A stretch of 64,000 bases of DNA, from assembly GCF_008274785.1 (NCBI RefSeq), contig NZ_VTPU01000004.1, positions 1 to 64,000 of the forward strand. The letters run 5' to 3'. The stretch is from Halomonas eurihalina (lineage in GTDB: Bacteria > Pseudomonadota > Gammaproteobacteria > Pseudomonadales > Halomonadaceae). The notes under the pieces are model-generated. The model saw only the letters and a program-made list of their open reading frames with translations, ran no database searches and was not told the DNA's origin. Positions 44,086 to 56,255 of this stretch are shown here, in pieces (position 1 is the first letter of the stretch; each line of letters opens with the position of its first letter). The position numbers and the translations under genes are program-made.

Positions 44086-45102
44086 ATGAGAAGAAACCCC
44101 ACCCTGCGCATGCTCGGCGTCCTGCTGCTGCTATCGCTGCCACTGCTGTTGGCGGGCTGCAGTTCGGCGCTGCTGGATCCCAAGGGACAGATAGGGGAGG
44201 AGCAACGCACCCTCATCCTGACTGCCTTTGGTCTGATGCAGATCGTCGTCATTCCGGTCATCGTGATGACGCTGCTGTTCGCCTGGCGTTATCGCCGTAG
44301 CAATCGGGATGCCACCTATACGCCCGACTGGGCTCACTCCAACAAGATCGAGGCCGTGGTCTGGTTCATTCCCATGGTCATCATCGCCTTCCTGGCCGTT
44401 CTGACTTGGTATACCTCGCACAGCCTTGATCCGCACAAGTCGATCGTGCCTGCCGAGGACCAGCAGGAGCCGATGGAGATCCAGGCCGTCTCGCTGGATT
44501 GGAAGTGGTTGTTCATCTATCCCGAACAGGGCATTGCTACCGTCAACGAGGTGGCTTTCCCCGAGGATACGCCGGTGCGTTTCCGTGTGACGTCGGGCTC
44601 CGTGATGAATGCCTTCTTTATCCCGCGCCTGGGCAGCCAGATTTATGCCATGGCCGGCATGGATAATGATGTCCACCTGGTCGCCGATGAGCCGGGCGTC
44701 TATGAAGGCCGTTCCACCAACTACAGTGGTGCGGGCTTCTCGGGGATGACGTTCGAAGCGCAGGTGGGAACACAGGAAGAATTCGACGCCTGGGTCGAGG
44801 AGGCGAAAGCATCCTCCAACTCCTTGAACTTCCCGGAAGAGTACTATGCTCTGGCTTCGCCGAGTGCGAATAACGAGGTCGAGTACTTCTCGGACGTGCC
44901 GTCTTCTCTGTATGAGCAGATCCTCAAGAGCTTCCATGCCGGCGGCAATCACGCCGAATACATGGAGGAGTATGTCGATAACAGTGCTCGAGAGGCGATT
45001 GGTCATGGTGGTGGCCATGGTGAGTCCGAGTCCCACGGTGACGAGTCTCACAGCGATTCCGAGTCTCACGGTGAGCCCATGAGTGCGGAGGCAGCGGAGT
45101 AA
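44086..45102 (+). CDS. cyoA: cytochrome bo3-type quinol oxidase subunit II
   Basis: A lipoprotein subunit of the terminal quinol oxidase: lipobox LLAGC (21-25, Cys25 lipidated), two transmembrane helices (about 40-65 and 85-110), then a cupredoxin domain that lacks the CuA Cys pair, as expected for a quinol oxidase. The C-terminus is unusually rich in His, Ser, Asp and Glu (repeats of SHGDESHSDSESHGE), possibly metal-binding. GAGG precedes the ATG. The 282-base stretch upstream has no gene and no clear promoter by eye. Confidence 0.93.
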   Translation: MRRNPTLRMLGVLLLLSLPLLLAGCSSALLDPKGQIGEEQRTLILTAFGLMQIVVIPVIVMTLLFAWRYRRSNRDATYTPDWAHSNKIEAVVWFIPMVIIAFLAVLTWYTSHSLDPHKSIVPAEDQQEPMEIQAVSLDWKWLFIYPEQGIATVNEVAFPEDTPVRFRVTSGSVMNAFFIPRLGSQIYAMAGMDNDVHLVADEPGVYEGRSTNYSGAGFSGMTFEAQVGTQEEFDAWVEEAKASSNSLNFPEEYYALASPSANNEVEYFSDVPSSLYEQILKSFHAGGNHAEYMEEYVDNSAREAIGHGGGHGESESHGDESHSDSESHGEPMSAEAAE

Positions 45103-45105
45103 ATT

Positions 45106-47088
45106 ATGTTAGGAAAACTGAGCCTAGAGGCGATTCCTTTCCACGAGCCCATCATCATGGTGACCGTTGCGGCCATCGTGCTGGGTGGACTCGCGATTGT
45201 GGGCGCCATCACCTACTTCAAGAAGTGGGGCTATTTGTGGCACGAGTGGTTGACGTCGATCGACCACAAGAAACTCGGCATCATGTATTTCCTCGTGGCC
45301 CTGGTGATGCTGATTCGTGGTTTCGCCGACGCCATTATGATGCGTAGCCAGTTGGCCATGGCGTCAGCCGGTGCCGAGGGCTTCCTGCCGCCCCACCATT
45401 ATGATCAGATCTTCACCGCGCATGGTGTGATCATGATCTTCTTCGTTGCCATGCCCATGGTCATCGGCCTGATGAACCTGGTGGTACCGTTGCAGATCGG
45501 TGCCCGTGACGTGGCGTTCCCGTTCTTGAACAACCTGAGCTTCTGGCTGTTTGCTGCCGGGGTGGTTCTGGTCAACATCTCTCTGTTCGTGGGTGAGTTC
45601 GCCCAGACAGGCTGGTTGGCTTATGCGCCATTATCGGGGAAAGAATACAGTCCCGGGGTCGGGGTGGATTACTGGATATGGGCGTTACAGATATCGGGTA
45701 TCGGTACGACCCTGACCGGTATCAACTTCTTCGTCACTATCCTGAAAATGCGCACCAAGGGCATGACGCTCTTCCGCATGCCGATCTTTACCTGGACGTC
45801 GCTGTGCGCGAACATCCTGATCATCGCTTCCTTCCCGATTCTGACCGCGACCATCGCGCTGCTGACGCTCGATCGTTACCTGGGGATGCACTTCTTCACG
45901 AACGATTTCGGCGGCAACATGATGATGTACGTCAACCTCATCTGGGCCTGGGGCCATCCTGAGGTTTACATCCTCATCCTGCCGGCGTTCGGGGTCTTCT
46001 CCGAGGTCATCTCGACCTTCGCCCGCAAGCGTCTGTTCGGTTACGGCACCATGGTCTGGGCCACGGTGGCGATCACCTTCCTGTCGTTCATCGTCTGGCT
46101 GCACCACTTCTTCACCATGGGGGCAGGCGCCAACGTCAATGCCTTCTTCGGTATTGCCACGATGATCATCGCCATCCCCACCGGGGTGAAGATCTTCAAC
46201 TGGCTGTTCACCATGTTCCGCGGGCGTCTCGAGTTTACCTCGCCGGTGCTGTGGACCCTGGGCTTTATCATCACCTTCACCCTGGGCGGCATGACCGGTG
46301 TGATGCTGGCCCTGCCGGCGGCCAACTTCGTGCTGCACAACAGCCTGTTCGTCATCGCCCACTTCCATAACGTCATCATTGGCGGCGTGGTATTCGGCAT
46401 GCTGGCGGGGCTGACCTTCTGGTTCCCGAAGGCCTTCGGCTTCACGCTGAACGAAAAGTGGGGCAAGCGTTCCTTCTGGTGCTGGATCATTGGTTTCTAC
46501 GTGGCCTTCATGCCGCTGTACGTACTGAGCTTCTTCGGTGCCGTACGCCGCATGCAGTCCTATGAAAATGGCGATTGGCAGCCGTTTATGATCATCGCCT
46601 GGGTGGGTGCCGTGATCATTCTTTGCGGTATTGCTTGTACCGTGATCCAGTTCATCGTCAGTATCCGTGACCGCAAGAAGAATCAGGACGTGACGGGCGA
46701 TCCCTGGGGCGGCCGGACCCTGGAGTGGTCCACTTCTTCGCCGGCGCCGTTCTACAACTTCGCGCATCTGCCCGAGGTGAACGACATCGACGATTTCTGG
46801 GACCAGAAGCAGCGCAACGGTGGCAAGGCGCCGCTCTCCAAGCCTCCGTACCAGGACATCCATATGCCCAAGAATACCTGGGAAGGGCCGATCATCGCGC
46901 TGTTCGCGACGGTCGCCGGCTTCGCCCTGGTGTGGCACATCTGGTGGCTGGTCATTGTCGGCGGTATCGGGACGTTCGCAGCCTTCATGGCGCGAGTCTT
47001 CCGGGAAGACGTTGACTACTACGTCCCCGCCGCCGAAGTGGAGCGCATCGAGCGCGAGCACCAACAACGTGTGGAGATGCAGGCGTAA
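45106..47088 (+). CDS. cyoB: cytochrome bo3-type quinol oxidase subunit I
   Basis: Catalytic heme-copper subunit, 660 residues, about 15 helices. Low-spin heme His in FTAHGVIM, CuB ligands in [17 protein letters not shown] (cross-linked His-Tyr pair) and WLHHFFTMG, and heme O3 ligand in [16 protein letters not shown]. The K-channel Lys lies downstream in the usual place. Located three bases after cyoA. Pumps protons while reducing O2 with ubiquinol. Confidence 0.96.
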   Translation: MLGKLSLEAIPFHEPIIMVTVAAIVLGGLAIVGAITYFKKWGYLWHEWLTSIDHKKLGIMYFLVALVMLIRGFADAIMMRSQLAMASAGAEGFLPPHHYDQIFTAHGVIMIFFVAMPMVIGLMNLVVPLQIGARDVAFPFLNNLSFWLFAAGVVLVNISLFVGEFAQTGWLAYAPLSGKEYSPGVGVDYWIWALQISGIGTTLTGINFFVTILKMRTKGMTLFRMPIFTWTSLCANILIIASFPILTATIALLTLDRYLGMHFFTNDFGGNMMMYVNLIWAWGHPEVYILILPAFGVFSEVISTFARKRLFGYGTMVWATVAITFLSFIVWLHHFFTMGAGANVNAFFGIATMIIAIPTGVKIFNWLFTMFRGRLEFTSPVLWTLGFIITFTLGGMTGVMLALPAANFVLHNSLFVIAHFHNVIIGGVVFGMLAGLTFWFPKAFGFTLNEKWGKRSFWCWIIGFYVAFMPLYVLSFFGAVRRMQSYENGDWQPFMIIAWVGAVIILCGIACTVIQFIVSIRDRKKNQDVTGDPWGGRTLEWSTSSPAPFYNFAHLPEVNDIDDFWDQKQRNGGKAPLSKPPYQDIHMPKNTWEGPIIALFATVAGFALVWHIWWLVIVGGIGTFAAFMARVFREDVDYYVPAAEVERIEREHQQRVEMQA

Positions 47089-47090
47089 TC

Positions 47091-47705
47091 ATGGCAACCG
47101 ACACTCTAAGCAACCACGAGGGTCATGCTCACGAGCATGACCACCACGATACCGCTGGCACCAAGATCTTCGGTTTCTGGGTCTACCTGATGAGCGACCT
47201 GGTGATCTTCGGGTCACTGTTCGCTGCTTATGCCGTGCTCCTCCGGGGCACGGCCGGGGGGCCTTCGGGAGCGGATATCTTCGAACTGCCGCTGATCCTG
47301 GTAAACACCTTCCTGCTGCTGGTGAGTAGTTTCACCTACGGCATGGCGGTGCTGGCGATGAATGCCAACCGCGTCCAGCAGGTCAAGGTCTGGTTGGCGG
47401 CTACCTTTCTGCTTGGTGCCGGCTTCATCGCGCTGGAGCTCTACGAGTTCCAGCACCTGATCCATGAAGGCTTCGGGCCGGATCGCAGTGCCTTCCTGTC
47501 GGCGTTCTTCACGCTGGTGGGCACCCACGGCCTGCACGTGACTTTCGGCCTGATCTGGATCCTGGTGATGCTGGTCCAGCTGCAGCAGAAGGGGCTGACC
47601 AGCATGACGCGGCCGCGGATCATGTGCCTGAGCCTGTTCTGGCACTTCCTGGATATCGTCTGGATCTGCGTCTTCTCCTTCGTCTACCTGATGGGAGTCC
47701 TTTGA
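47091..47705 (+). CDS. cyoC: cytochrome bo3-type quinol oxidase subunit III
   Basis: A 204-residue, five-helix subunit III. The N-terminal His-rich stretch ([12 protein letters not shown]) precedes [26 protein letters not shown], and [16 protein letters not shown] and [20 protein letters not shown] are family landmarks. Two bases separate it from cyoB. Confidence 0.95.
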   Translation: MATDTLSNHEGHAHEHDHHDTAGTKIFGFWVYLMSDLVIFGSLFAAYAVLLRGTAGGPSGADIFELPLILVNTFLLLVSSFTYGMAVLAMNANRVQQVKVWLAATFLLGAGFIALELYEFQHLIHEGFGPDRSAFLSAFFTLVGTHGLHVTFGLIWILVMLVQLQQKGLTSMTRPRIMCLSLFWHFLDIVWICVFSFVYLMGVL

Positions 47706-47706
47706 T

Positions 47707-48036
47707 ATGAGTGGACATGCCTCTCACGAAGAGCACAGCCACGGTAGCGTCAAGTCCTATGTTGTAGGGCTGATCCTGTCCATTGTGCTGACCATCATTC
47801 CCTTCGGGGTGGTGATGACCGGTTCCTTCGGCACGCCTGCCACGGTACTTGTCATCGTGGCAACGGCAGTGGCGCAGGTGCTGGTGCAGCTGATCCTGTT
47901 CATGCACATGAACACCAAGGCGGACGAGGGCTGGAACTTCATGTCGTTCGTCTTCACCGTGTCGATCCTGGTTCTGGTCATCGGAGGTTCCATATGGATC
48001 ATGTACAACCTGCATCAGAACATGATGATCGGTTGA
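47707..48036 (+). CDS. cyoD: cytochrome bo3-type quinol oxidase subunit IV
   Basis: A 109-residue, three-helix small subunit with a His-rich start ([15 protein letters not shown]) and [20 protein letters not shown] in the middle. It helps assembly of the oxidase. The last 43 bases overlap the proposed start of cyoE in another frame. Confidence 0.94.
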   Translation: MSGHASHEEHSHGSVKSYVVGLILSIVLTIIPFGVVMTGSFGTPATVLVIVATAVAQVLVQLILFMHMNTKADEGWNFMSFVFTVSILVLVIGGSIWIMYNLHQNMMIG

Positions 48037-48938
48037 CTCCGGCGGCCAGGATGCGCAAGGACTACCTCACCATCACCAAGCCGGGCATCATCGGCGGCAA
48101 TGTGATCGCGGTTCTGGGCGGCTTTTTCCTGGCCGCCCGGGGCGATGTCGACCTCTGGTTGCTGATTGCCACTGTGGTTGGCCTGGCGTTGGTGATCGCT
48201 TCCGGCTGTGCGTTCAATAACGTCATCGATCGTGATATCGATGCGATGATGGAACGCACTCGAACACGCCCCCTGGTACAGGGGCGTGTCACCCCTGCTG
48301 CGACTCTGCGTTTTGCGGCGTTGCTCGGCATTGCAGGATTCGCGCTGTTGGCGCTGTTTACCAACTGGGTGACGGTGGGGCTCGCGGCGTTCGGCTTCGC
48401 GATCTATGTGGGGGTTTATAGCCTCTACATGAAGCGCCATTCCGAATACGGGACCCTGGTGGGCAGCCTGTCCGGCGCAATGCCGCCAGTCGTGGGCTAT
48501 TGTGCCGTGACCGGTCAGTTTGACGGTGGTGCGCTGACGCTGCTGGTGATCTTCTGCCTGTGGCAGATGCCGCATTCCTACGCCATCGCGATCTTTCGAT
48601 TGAAGGATTACCAGGCGGCCCGGATTCCGGTATTGCCGGTGGTCAGGGGCATCAAGACCGCCAAGCATTATATCCTCGGCTATATCCTGGCCTTCGTCTT
48701 CGCCTCGCTGGCGTTGAGCGTGGCGGGTTATGCAGGCCCAGGATATTTTGTCGTCGCCCTGGTGATGGGCATCTACTGGCTCTATCTCGCCATGCAAGGC
48801 TATCGCGTACGCGATGAGGAGCGCTGGGCTAAACGTGTCTTTGCCTTCTCGATCATCACCATCACGGCTCTGAGCCTGATGATGTCGGTGGACGCCAGTC
48901 TGCCGCCGGCAACTCCCCTGTGGACTGCCCTTAACTGA
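47994..48938 (+). CDS. cyoE: protoheme IX farnesyltransferase (heme O synthase)
   Basis: Adds a farnesyl group to heme B to make heme O for the oxidase. 314 residues with [14 protein letters not shown] at the first helix, the prenyl-diphosphate site [20 protein letters not shown] (about 75-94) and the second acidic loop [17 protein letters not shown]. Start 47994 is chosen because GGAGG lies 6 bases upstream, though it overlaps cyoD by 43 bases; ATG 48051 gives the length of E. coli CyoE but has a poor ribosome site. Confidence 0.93.
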   Translation: MDHVQPASEHDDRLTPAARMRKDYLTITKPGIIGGNVIAVLGGFFLAARGDVDLWLLIATVVGLALVIASGCAFNNVIDRDIDAMMERTRTRPLVQGRVTPAATLRFAALLGIAGFALLALFTNWVTVGLAAFGFAIYVGVYSLYMKRHSEYGTLVGSLSGAMPPVVGYCAVTGQFDGGALTLLVIFCLWQMPHSYAIAIFRLKDYQAARIPVLPVVRGIKTAKHYILGYILAFVFASLALSVAGYAGPGYFVVALVMGIYWLYLAMQGYRVRDEERWAKRVFAFSIITITALSLMMSVDASLPPATPLWTALN

Positions 48939-48951
48939 TCCCGCCTGTGCT

Positions 48952-48975
48952 ATCCGGGGGGCACATCCCCCGGAT
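48952..48975 (+). terminator. hairpin after the cyo operon
   Basis: ATCCGGGGG pairs with CCCCCGGAT around GCACAT, 13 bases after cyoE. Only two T residues follow, so it may end transcription weakly or protect the 3' end. Confidence 0.6.
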
Positions 48976-49057
48976 TCCTGCCTATACTGCAAGTCGACGG
49001 AACAACGCAGTGGACTGACGGGCCTGTCTCGGTCCGTCTCCGGCAGGAGGTAGCGCT

Positions 49058-49663
49058 ATGTTGACGCATGTATGGGGTCTGATCGCCCACCCGAATCGTG
49101 AGTGGAAACAGATCAAGGGAGAGCGCGAGACGCTCACTCACCTCTACGAGCATCATGTCCTGTTGCTGGCGGCCATTCCGGTCGTCTGCTCCTATATTGG
49201 CACCACGCAGGTCGGCTGGAGTCTGGGAGGTGGAACCACCATACAGCTGGGGTATCTGGATGCCCTGGGGGCCGGGATTGTCTTCTACCTAGTGATCCTG
49301 GCGGCGGTCTATGCGGTCGGCAAGGTCATTCGCTACATGGCCAAACGCTATACGCGCCCGCCGAGTCAGAGCCAGTGCATTGTCTTCGCCGGGTACGTGG
49401 CTACGCCGATGTTCCTGAGCGGCATCGTGGCGGTCTATCCATTGATCTGGCTGTGCCTGCTGGCCGGTATCATCGGTCTTTGCTACACCGCTTATCTGCT
49501 GTATCTCGGTATTCCCGCCTTTCTCAATATCAGCAAGGAAGAAGGCTTCATCGTCTCCAGCACGACACTGGCCTTCGGGGTGCTGATTCTCGAGGCTCTG
49601 CTCGGGATGACGGTGCTGCTGTGGGGGTATGGCGAACGCATCATCCTGTCGATCATCGGGTAA
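49058..49663 (+). CDS. YIP1 family membrane protein
   Basis: A 201-residue integral membrane protein: MLTHVWGLIAHPNREWKQI at the N-terminus (the WGLI.HP..EW pattern of DUF1282/YIP1), then five hydrophobic segments with a polar loop KRYTRPPSQSQC. AGGAGGT precedes the ATG by 6 bases. Function in bacteria is unknown. It is an independent gene with its own strong terminator. Confidence 0.8.
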   Translation: MLTHVWGLIAHPNREWKQIKGERETLTHLYEHHVLLLAAIPVVCSYIGTTQVGWSLGGGTTIQLGYLDALGAGIVFYLVILAAVYAVGKVIRYMAKRYTRPPSQSQCIVFAGYVATPMFLSGIVAVYPLIWLCLLAGIIGLCYTAYLLYLGIPAFLNISKEEGFIVSSTTLAFGVLILEALLGMTVLLWGYGERIILSIIG

Positions 49664-49690
49664 TTCTCTGACCTTATCTGGCCTGGAAAG

Positions 49691-49723
49691 GTGAAGGGGC
49701 GGCCCATTGGGCCGCCCCTTCAC
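49691..49723. terminator. strong 15-bp hairpin between convergent genes
   Basis: GTGAAGGGGCGGCCC pairs perfectly with GGGCCGCCCCTTCAC around ATT. It lies between the YIP1 gene and the convergent aminotransferase gene and can serve both; a CTTT follows on the minus strand. Confidence 0.75.
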
Positions 49724-49757
49724 GTTGAACTCATCGGTCATCGAAACGGTGCGTTCA

Positions 49758-50897
49758 TCAGTCGCCCGGTTGCTGCTCGACATCCTTCAAGGCTCGCTCC
49801 AACTGCTCGACGCTGCGCTCGACATTGTGCAGTTTGTCGAGCCCGAACAGCCCGATGCGAAAGCTCCGGAAGTTTTCGCCTTCGTCGCACATCAAGGGCA
49901 CGCCAGCGGCAACCTGAACGCCCGCCCTGGCGAACTTGGCGGCGATGTCTCCGTCGTCGGTGTAACTTACCACCACGCCCGGCGCCTCGTAGCCCGGTGC
50001 GGCGACGCTCTTGTAGCCGTGCTCGGCAAGCATCTCGCGCACGCGGTGCCCGAGCTCGAACTGCTCGTCGCGGACCTTGTCGAGGCCATAGGTTTCGGTC
50101 TCGGCCATGACGTCGCGCAACTGACGCAGCCCGTCGGTCGGTAGGGTGGCGTGGTAGGCATGACCGCCTGCCTCATAGGTCTCCATGATCGACAGCCACT
50201 TGCGCAGGTCGCAGGCGAAGCTCGTGCTGGTCGTTTCATCGATGATCTCGCGAGCCAGGCGAGAGAGCATGACCATGCCGCAGCAGGGCGCAGCGCTCCA
50301 GCCTTTCTGCGGCGCGCTGATCAGCACGTCGACGCCGATGTCCAGCATGTCGACCCAGGCGGTGCCGGAAGCGATGCAATCCAGCACGAACAGGCCATTT
50401 TCCTCATGGATCGCCTTGGCGATGCGTCGCATGTACTCGTCGGGAAGCATCATGCCCGAGGCGGTCTCGACATGGGGTGCGAAGACCAGGTCGGGCTTCT
50501 GATCGTGGATAGCCTCGATCACTTCCTCGACATCGGGCGGTGCGAAGGGGGAGGTCGGGTCCTCGTCGTCCAGTTGACGCGCCTTGCGTACGTTGAGCTC
50601 GGAGGGAATGCGACCCATGTCCAGGATCTGGCTCCAGCGGTAGCTGAACCAGCCATTGCGAATCACCAGACAGCGCCGGTCGGTACCGAACTGGCGGGCC
50701 ACCGCCTCCATGCCGAAGGTGCCGCTGCCGGGTACGATGACCGCCGAATGAGCGCGGTAGACACGCTTCAGAGTGGTGGAGATATCGCACATCACTTCCT
50801 GGAAGTTCTGCGACATGTGGTTCAAGGCGCGATCAGTGTAGACCACCGAATATTCGAGCAGTCCATCGGGGTCGACATCGGGTAGCAAGCCGGCCAT
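49758..50897 (-). CDS. class V aminotransferase (alanine-glyoxylate / serine-pyruvate type)
   Basis: A 379-residue PLP enzyme: VIVPGSGTFGMEAVARQF (cofactor phosphate region), DLVFAPHVETASGMMLP, FVLDCIASGTAWVDM (Asp to the pyridine N) and the Schiff-base Lys in ISAPQKGWSAAPCCG. This layout fits alanine-glyoxylate, serine-glyoxylate or 2-aminoethylphosphonate-like transaminases; the exact substrate is open. GGAG stands 9 bases before ATG 50897. It stands alone; the 296 bases upstream hold nothing I can name. Confidence 0.88.
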   Translation of the reverse strand: MAGLLPDVDPDGLLEYSVVYTDRALNHMSQNFQEVMCDISTTLKRVYRAHSAVIVPGSGTFGMEAVARQFGTDRRCLVIRNGWFSYRWSQILDMGRIPSELNVRKARQLDDEDPTSPFAPPDVEEVIEAIHDQKPDLVFAPHVETASGMMLPDEYMRRIAKAIHEENGLFVLDCIASGTAWVDMLDIGVDVLISAPQKGWSAAPCCGMVMLSRLAREIIDETTSTSFACDLRKWLSIMETYEAGGHAYHATLPTDGLRQLRDVMAETETYGLDKVRDEQFELGHRVREMLAEHGYKSVAAPGYEAPGVVVSYTDDGDIAAKFARAGVQVAAGVPLMCDEGENFRSFRIGLFGLDKLHNVERSVEQLERALKDVEQQPGD

Positions 50898-51193
50898 TTC
50901 TTTCTCCGTCGTAGGTGGAGCTTCAAGCGTATTCCCGAGGATATGCGCATTCCGTGTCGCAGACCAGTCTATCCTGTATCGAGCCCGTTGCACCCGGGCA
51001 GTGATGGAGAATCCCTTTGCCGCTGGATGCCCCGATCTGATGCAGGGGCCCGGTTCTCCCGCCGCCAATGCACCTTGCTGGAGCGCGCGCTGACGAGACA
51101 TGCAAGACGCTGGTGCGGGAGCGTTCTTTATTGAAAGCTGGCACGCACCCTGCAAGGCAATGTTCACGTATACGCAACGAGTCAGGTGCCGTC

Positions 51194-52105
51194 ATGTCCT
51201 CCATCTCGCCTTTTGCTCCCGATGCTCCACGGTTGCTGTTCAGTGACATGGATAGCTCTTTACTGGACCACGACAGCTACGACTGGTCGCCGGCCGCAAT
51301 GTGGCTGGAGCGGCTGAGTGCACTTGGTGTCCCGGTGATTCCGGTGACCAGCAAGACGCGCAGCGAGTTGTTGACGTTACGCCGTGAACTGGGATTGGAG
51401 TGGACGCCCTTCGTTGCCGAAAACGGTGCGGTGGTCGGTCTGCCGCAGGCCTGGCGGCATGCTCGCAGTGCGCGTCCGGCGGATGCCGACGGCCTGGTGG
51501 TGCATACCCTGGGCATTGATATCGGCTTCATCCGCCAGCGGCTGGCGGTCTGGCGCGAGCGGCTCGGGGTTCGGTTCACGCCGATGAGCGAGATGTCATT
51601 GGAGCGTTTGGCCGAGATCACGGGGTTGGCCGAGCATGACGCCCGCCTGGCACGCATGCGCGAGGGCAGTGAACCCTTGATATGGGAGGACAGTGACGCG
51701 CGTCTGGCGGCGTTTCGTGAAGGGTTGGCCGGTGATGGGCTGCGCACTGTACAAGGCGGGCGTTTCTGGCACGTGACCGGCAATGCCGACAAAGGCGATG
51801 CGGTTGCCTGGTTGATCGCGCGTTTTGCAGCGGTACGCGGTGTGCGTCCCACGACGCTGGCCCTCGGTGACGGGCCCAATGATGTCAGCATGCTCGAAGT
51901 GGCGGATCGGGCGGTAGTGATCGCCGCTCGGCATGGGCTCAAGGTTTCGCCCGCTCAGACGATGCTATATCGCACTCGGGCCTTCGGCCCTCGGGGCTGG
52001 GCTGAAGGCGTCGAATATTGGTGGGGTCAGGCGGGGGCCGAGCCGCTGGAGTCCATGCCTTCGGTCGCGACGCCGGATGAGCAAGGAGGCCGTGCCCATG
52101 AGTGA
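51194..52105 (+). CDS. HAD phosphatase, mannosyl/glucosyl-3-phosphoglycerate phosphatase type
   Basis: A 303-residue HAD-IIB phosphatase. Motif I is FSDMDSSLLD (Asp18/Asp20), motif II VPVTSKTRSEL-like (IPVTSKTRSE), and motif IV LALGDGPNDVSML with Lys from the ADKGDAV segment. FVAENGAVVGLP is typical of MPGP. It should remove the phosphate from the product of the adjacent synthase to give glucosyl- or mannosylglycerate, a compatible solute. It overlaps the synthase gene by eight bases. Confidence 0.85.
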   Translation: MSSISPFAPDAPRLLFSDMDSSLLDHDSYDWSPAAMWLERLSALGVPVIPVTSKTRSELLTLRRELGLEWTPFVAENGAVVGLPQAWRHARSARPADADGLVVHTLGIDIGFIRQRLAVWRERLGVRFTPMSEMSLERLAEITGLAEHDARLARMREGSEPLIWEDSDARLAAFREGLAGDGLRTVQGGRFWHVTGNADKGDAVAWLIARFAAVRGVRPTTLALGDGPNDVSMLEVADRAVVIAARHGLKVSPAQTMLYRTRAFGPRGWAEGVEYWWGQAGAEPLESMPSVATPDEQGGRAHE

Positions 52106-53324
52106 TTTCCACCAGAATGGCATCATCACCGACTTCCATAATCTGACCCGTCGGCCCGTGGAGTCGCTTGAGGCCGATCTCGTGCGATTCGCCCGGCGGC
52201 GTCCCATGAGCTTGATCCTGCCTTCGCTGTACAGCGAGTTGGAAGGGCCGGCCCTCGAGCGCATCATCGAGGAAATCGCCGGGGCTCCCTATCTGGATGA
52301 AGTGGTGATCGGGCTTGATCGGGCGAGTCATGACCAGTTTCAGCATGCGCGTCGCTTCTTCTCGCGGTTGCCGCAGCGTCATCGCATTCTCTGGAACGAT
52401 GGGCCGCGTCTGCGTGCACTGGATGAGGAGCTGGAGGCGCGTGGCCTGGCACCCCAGGAGCCGGGCAAGGGACGCAATGTCTGGTATTGCGCCGGTTATG
52501 TGCAGGCCTCCGCTCGGAGCGAAGTGGTAGCACTGCACGACTGTGACATCCTGACTTATGATCGGGGCATGCTGGCTAGGCTGTTCTACCCGGTAGTTCA
52601 TCCGCACTTCAACTATGAGTTTTGCAAGGGCTACTACCCGCGCATCGCCGATGGCAAGCTCAATGGTCGGGTATCGCGGCTGATGGTTACGCCACTGTTG
52701 CGCGCCCTCAAGATCATGGCCGGCCCTTTGCCCTATCTCGACTATCTGGACAGTTTCCGTTATCCCTTGTCCGGTGAATTCGCCATGCGCAGCGATGTGC
52801 TGGAGGGCATCCGGATTCCCGCTGACTGGGGGCTGGAGATCGGGGTGCTCTCCGAGGTTCAGCGCAATCATTCCACCAATCGGCTGTGCCAGGTCGACCT
52901 GGCCGATGCCTATGACCACAAGCATCAACCGGTTTCCGAGGCAGACGCCACGGCGGGATTGAATCGCATGAGCCTGGATATCGCCAAGGCGCTGTACCGC
53001 AAGCTGGCCACCCAGGGCGTGACGTTCAGCGCCGAGGGCTTTCGTACCCTCAAGGCGACCTACTATCGAATGGCACTGGACCTGATCGAGGCCTACGATC
53101 ACGATGCGATCATGAATGGCCTGACCCTGGATCGTCACACTGAGGAACAGGCTGTGGAGCTGTTCGCCAGGAACCTGCTTGAAGCAGGCTCGGCCTTCCT
53201 CGATAACCCTGGCGAGCGCCCCTTCATTCCCAGTTGGAACCGGGTTCGGGCAGCGATCCCCGACCTTCCCGAGCGGCTATGCGAAGCCGTGGAGACGGAT
53301 AATGAGCCGGCTGGGGTGCTGTAA
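52098..53324 (+). CDS. glucosyl-3-phosphoglycerate synthase-type glycosyltransferase
   Basis: A 408-residue GT81-like enzyme that joins a nucleotide sugar to 3-phosphoglycerate. It has SLILPSLYSELEGPAL (38-53), DEVVIGLDRAS, the metal-binding DCD (148-150, in ALHDCDIL) and EFCKGYYPRIADGKLNGRVSRLM. The gene order phosphatase-synthase supports glucosylglycerate formation, an osmolyte also made under nitrogen shortage. Whether glucose or mannose is used cannot be settled by eye. AAGGAGG lies 8 bases before the ATG. Confidence 0.85.
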   Translation: MSDFHQNGIITDFHNLTRRPVESLEADLVRFARRRPMSLILPSLYSELEGPALERIIEEIAGAPYLDEVVIGLDRASHDQFQHARRFFSRLPQRHRILWNDGPRLRALDEELEARGLAPQEPGKGRNVWYCAGYVQASARSEVVALHDCDILTYDRGMLARLFYPVVHPHFNYEFCKGYYPRIADGKLNGRVSRLMVTPLLRALKIMAGPLPYLDYLDSFRYPLSGEFAMRSDVLEGIRIPADWGLEIGVLSEVQRNHSTNRLCQVDLADAYDHKHQPVSEADATAGLNRMSLDIAKALYRKLATQGVTFSAEGFRTLKATYYRMALDLIEAYDHDAIMNGLTLDRHTEEQAVELFARNLLEAGSAFLDNPGERPFIPSWNRVRAAIPDLPERLCEAVETDNEPAGVL

Positions 53325-53460
53325 GCCCCTTTGCTTCAGCCTCGGTTGGTTGGCGGCCTAGGGTTGCTTTACCCGCCATAGACTGTGGTAGGGGGCGAGC
53401 GTTTCTTCCGGCATTCAGATAGCGTCAGCGACCAGATCGTGCCGGTGGTCCTCTGCCAGT

Positions 53461-53700
53461 TCAGGGGGCCTCTGCTAGTTTAGAGAGACTCAGAGGTTGC
53501 GGGCGGTCGGTGACGTTGTGAACGGCGATCAAGGTACGGTCGCCATCAAGCGGGCCTCGTTGCAAGGCGAGCAGGTCGGGAGGCGTGACCAGCATGGTCT
53601 GGGCAACGTCGGAATGGAAGCAGGGCTCGGTGCGTCTCGTGTCGAGTCGTCGGGGCAGGGCCGCGAAGACCTCTTGGGTCGGCGTGGAGGGGGCGCCTGG
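53461..53700 (-). pseudogene. C-terminal relic of a GH13 sucrose/glucosylglycerate phosphorylase-like gene
   Basis: The last 70 codons of this frame read EVFAALPRRLDTRRTEPCF, then PPDLLALQRG and TLIAVHNVTDRPQPLSL, which is the C-terminal beta-domain pattern of sucrose-phosphorylase-like GH13 enzymes. Farther upstream on the same strand the pattern is lost and the remaining residues look random, so the (beta/alpha)8 barrel is missing. Such a phosphorylase often sits beside glucosylglycerate synthase genes. The flanks 53325-53460 and 53701-53936 show nothing else. Confidence 0.6.
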
Positions 53701-53936
53701 TAGGCCAGTAGCGTCAGCAGTCGACGCAGCACCTCGTCGGCTCGAGGGCCATAGAGCATGCTCGGGTGCCGGTGCGCTCGACGGCGGAAAGTGGTCTCGT
53801 CGATGGGCGTGGAACATGAAGAGGACATCATGGCTGCCACCCTCGTGTCAGTGAGCCTTTCCTGAGCATGCAGGGAGCCTGCCAGGCGAGGGTGGCGATG
53901 ACCGAGGCTCGCGGATGCCCCGGCCCCGATGCGAGA

Positions 53937-56153
<2,217 letters not shown>

Positions 56154-56255
56154 TGGTGGTGCCCGCCGTTGCTGGCGGGCGGGTTCAGTGCCGGGAAGTT
56201 TCTGCCTGGAGCTCCTTGCGTCCGCGCAGCCGGCGATGGATATCAAGGCAGTGGG

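Noticed and set aside
53701..53840. Extension of the phosphorylase relic toward 53840
   Set aside because: Neither minus-strand frame keeps a family pattern there (no barrel motifs), so the relic is limited to the C-terminal part.
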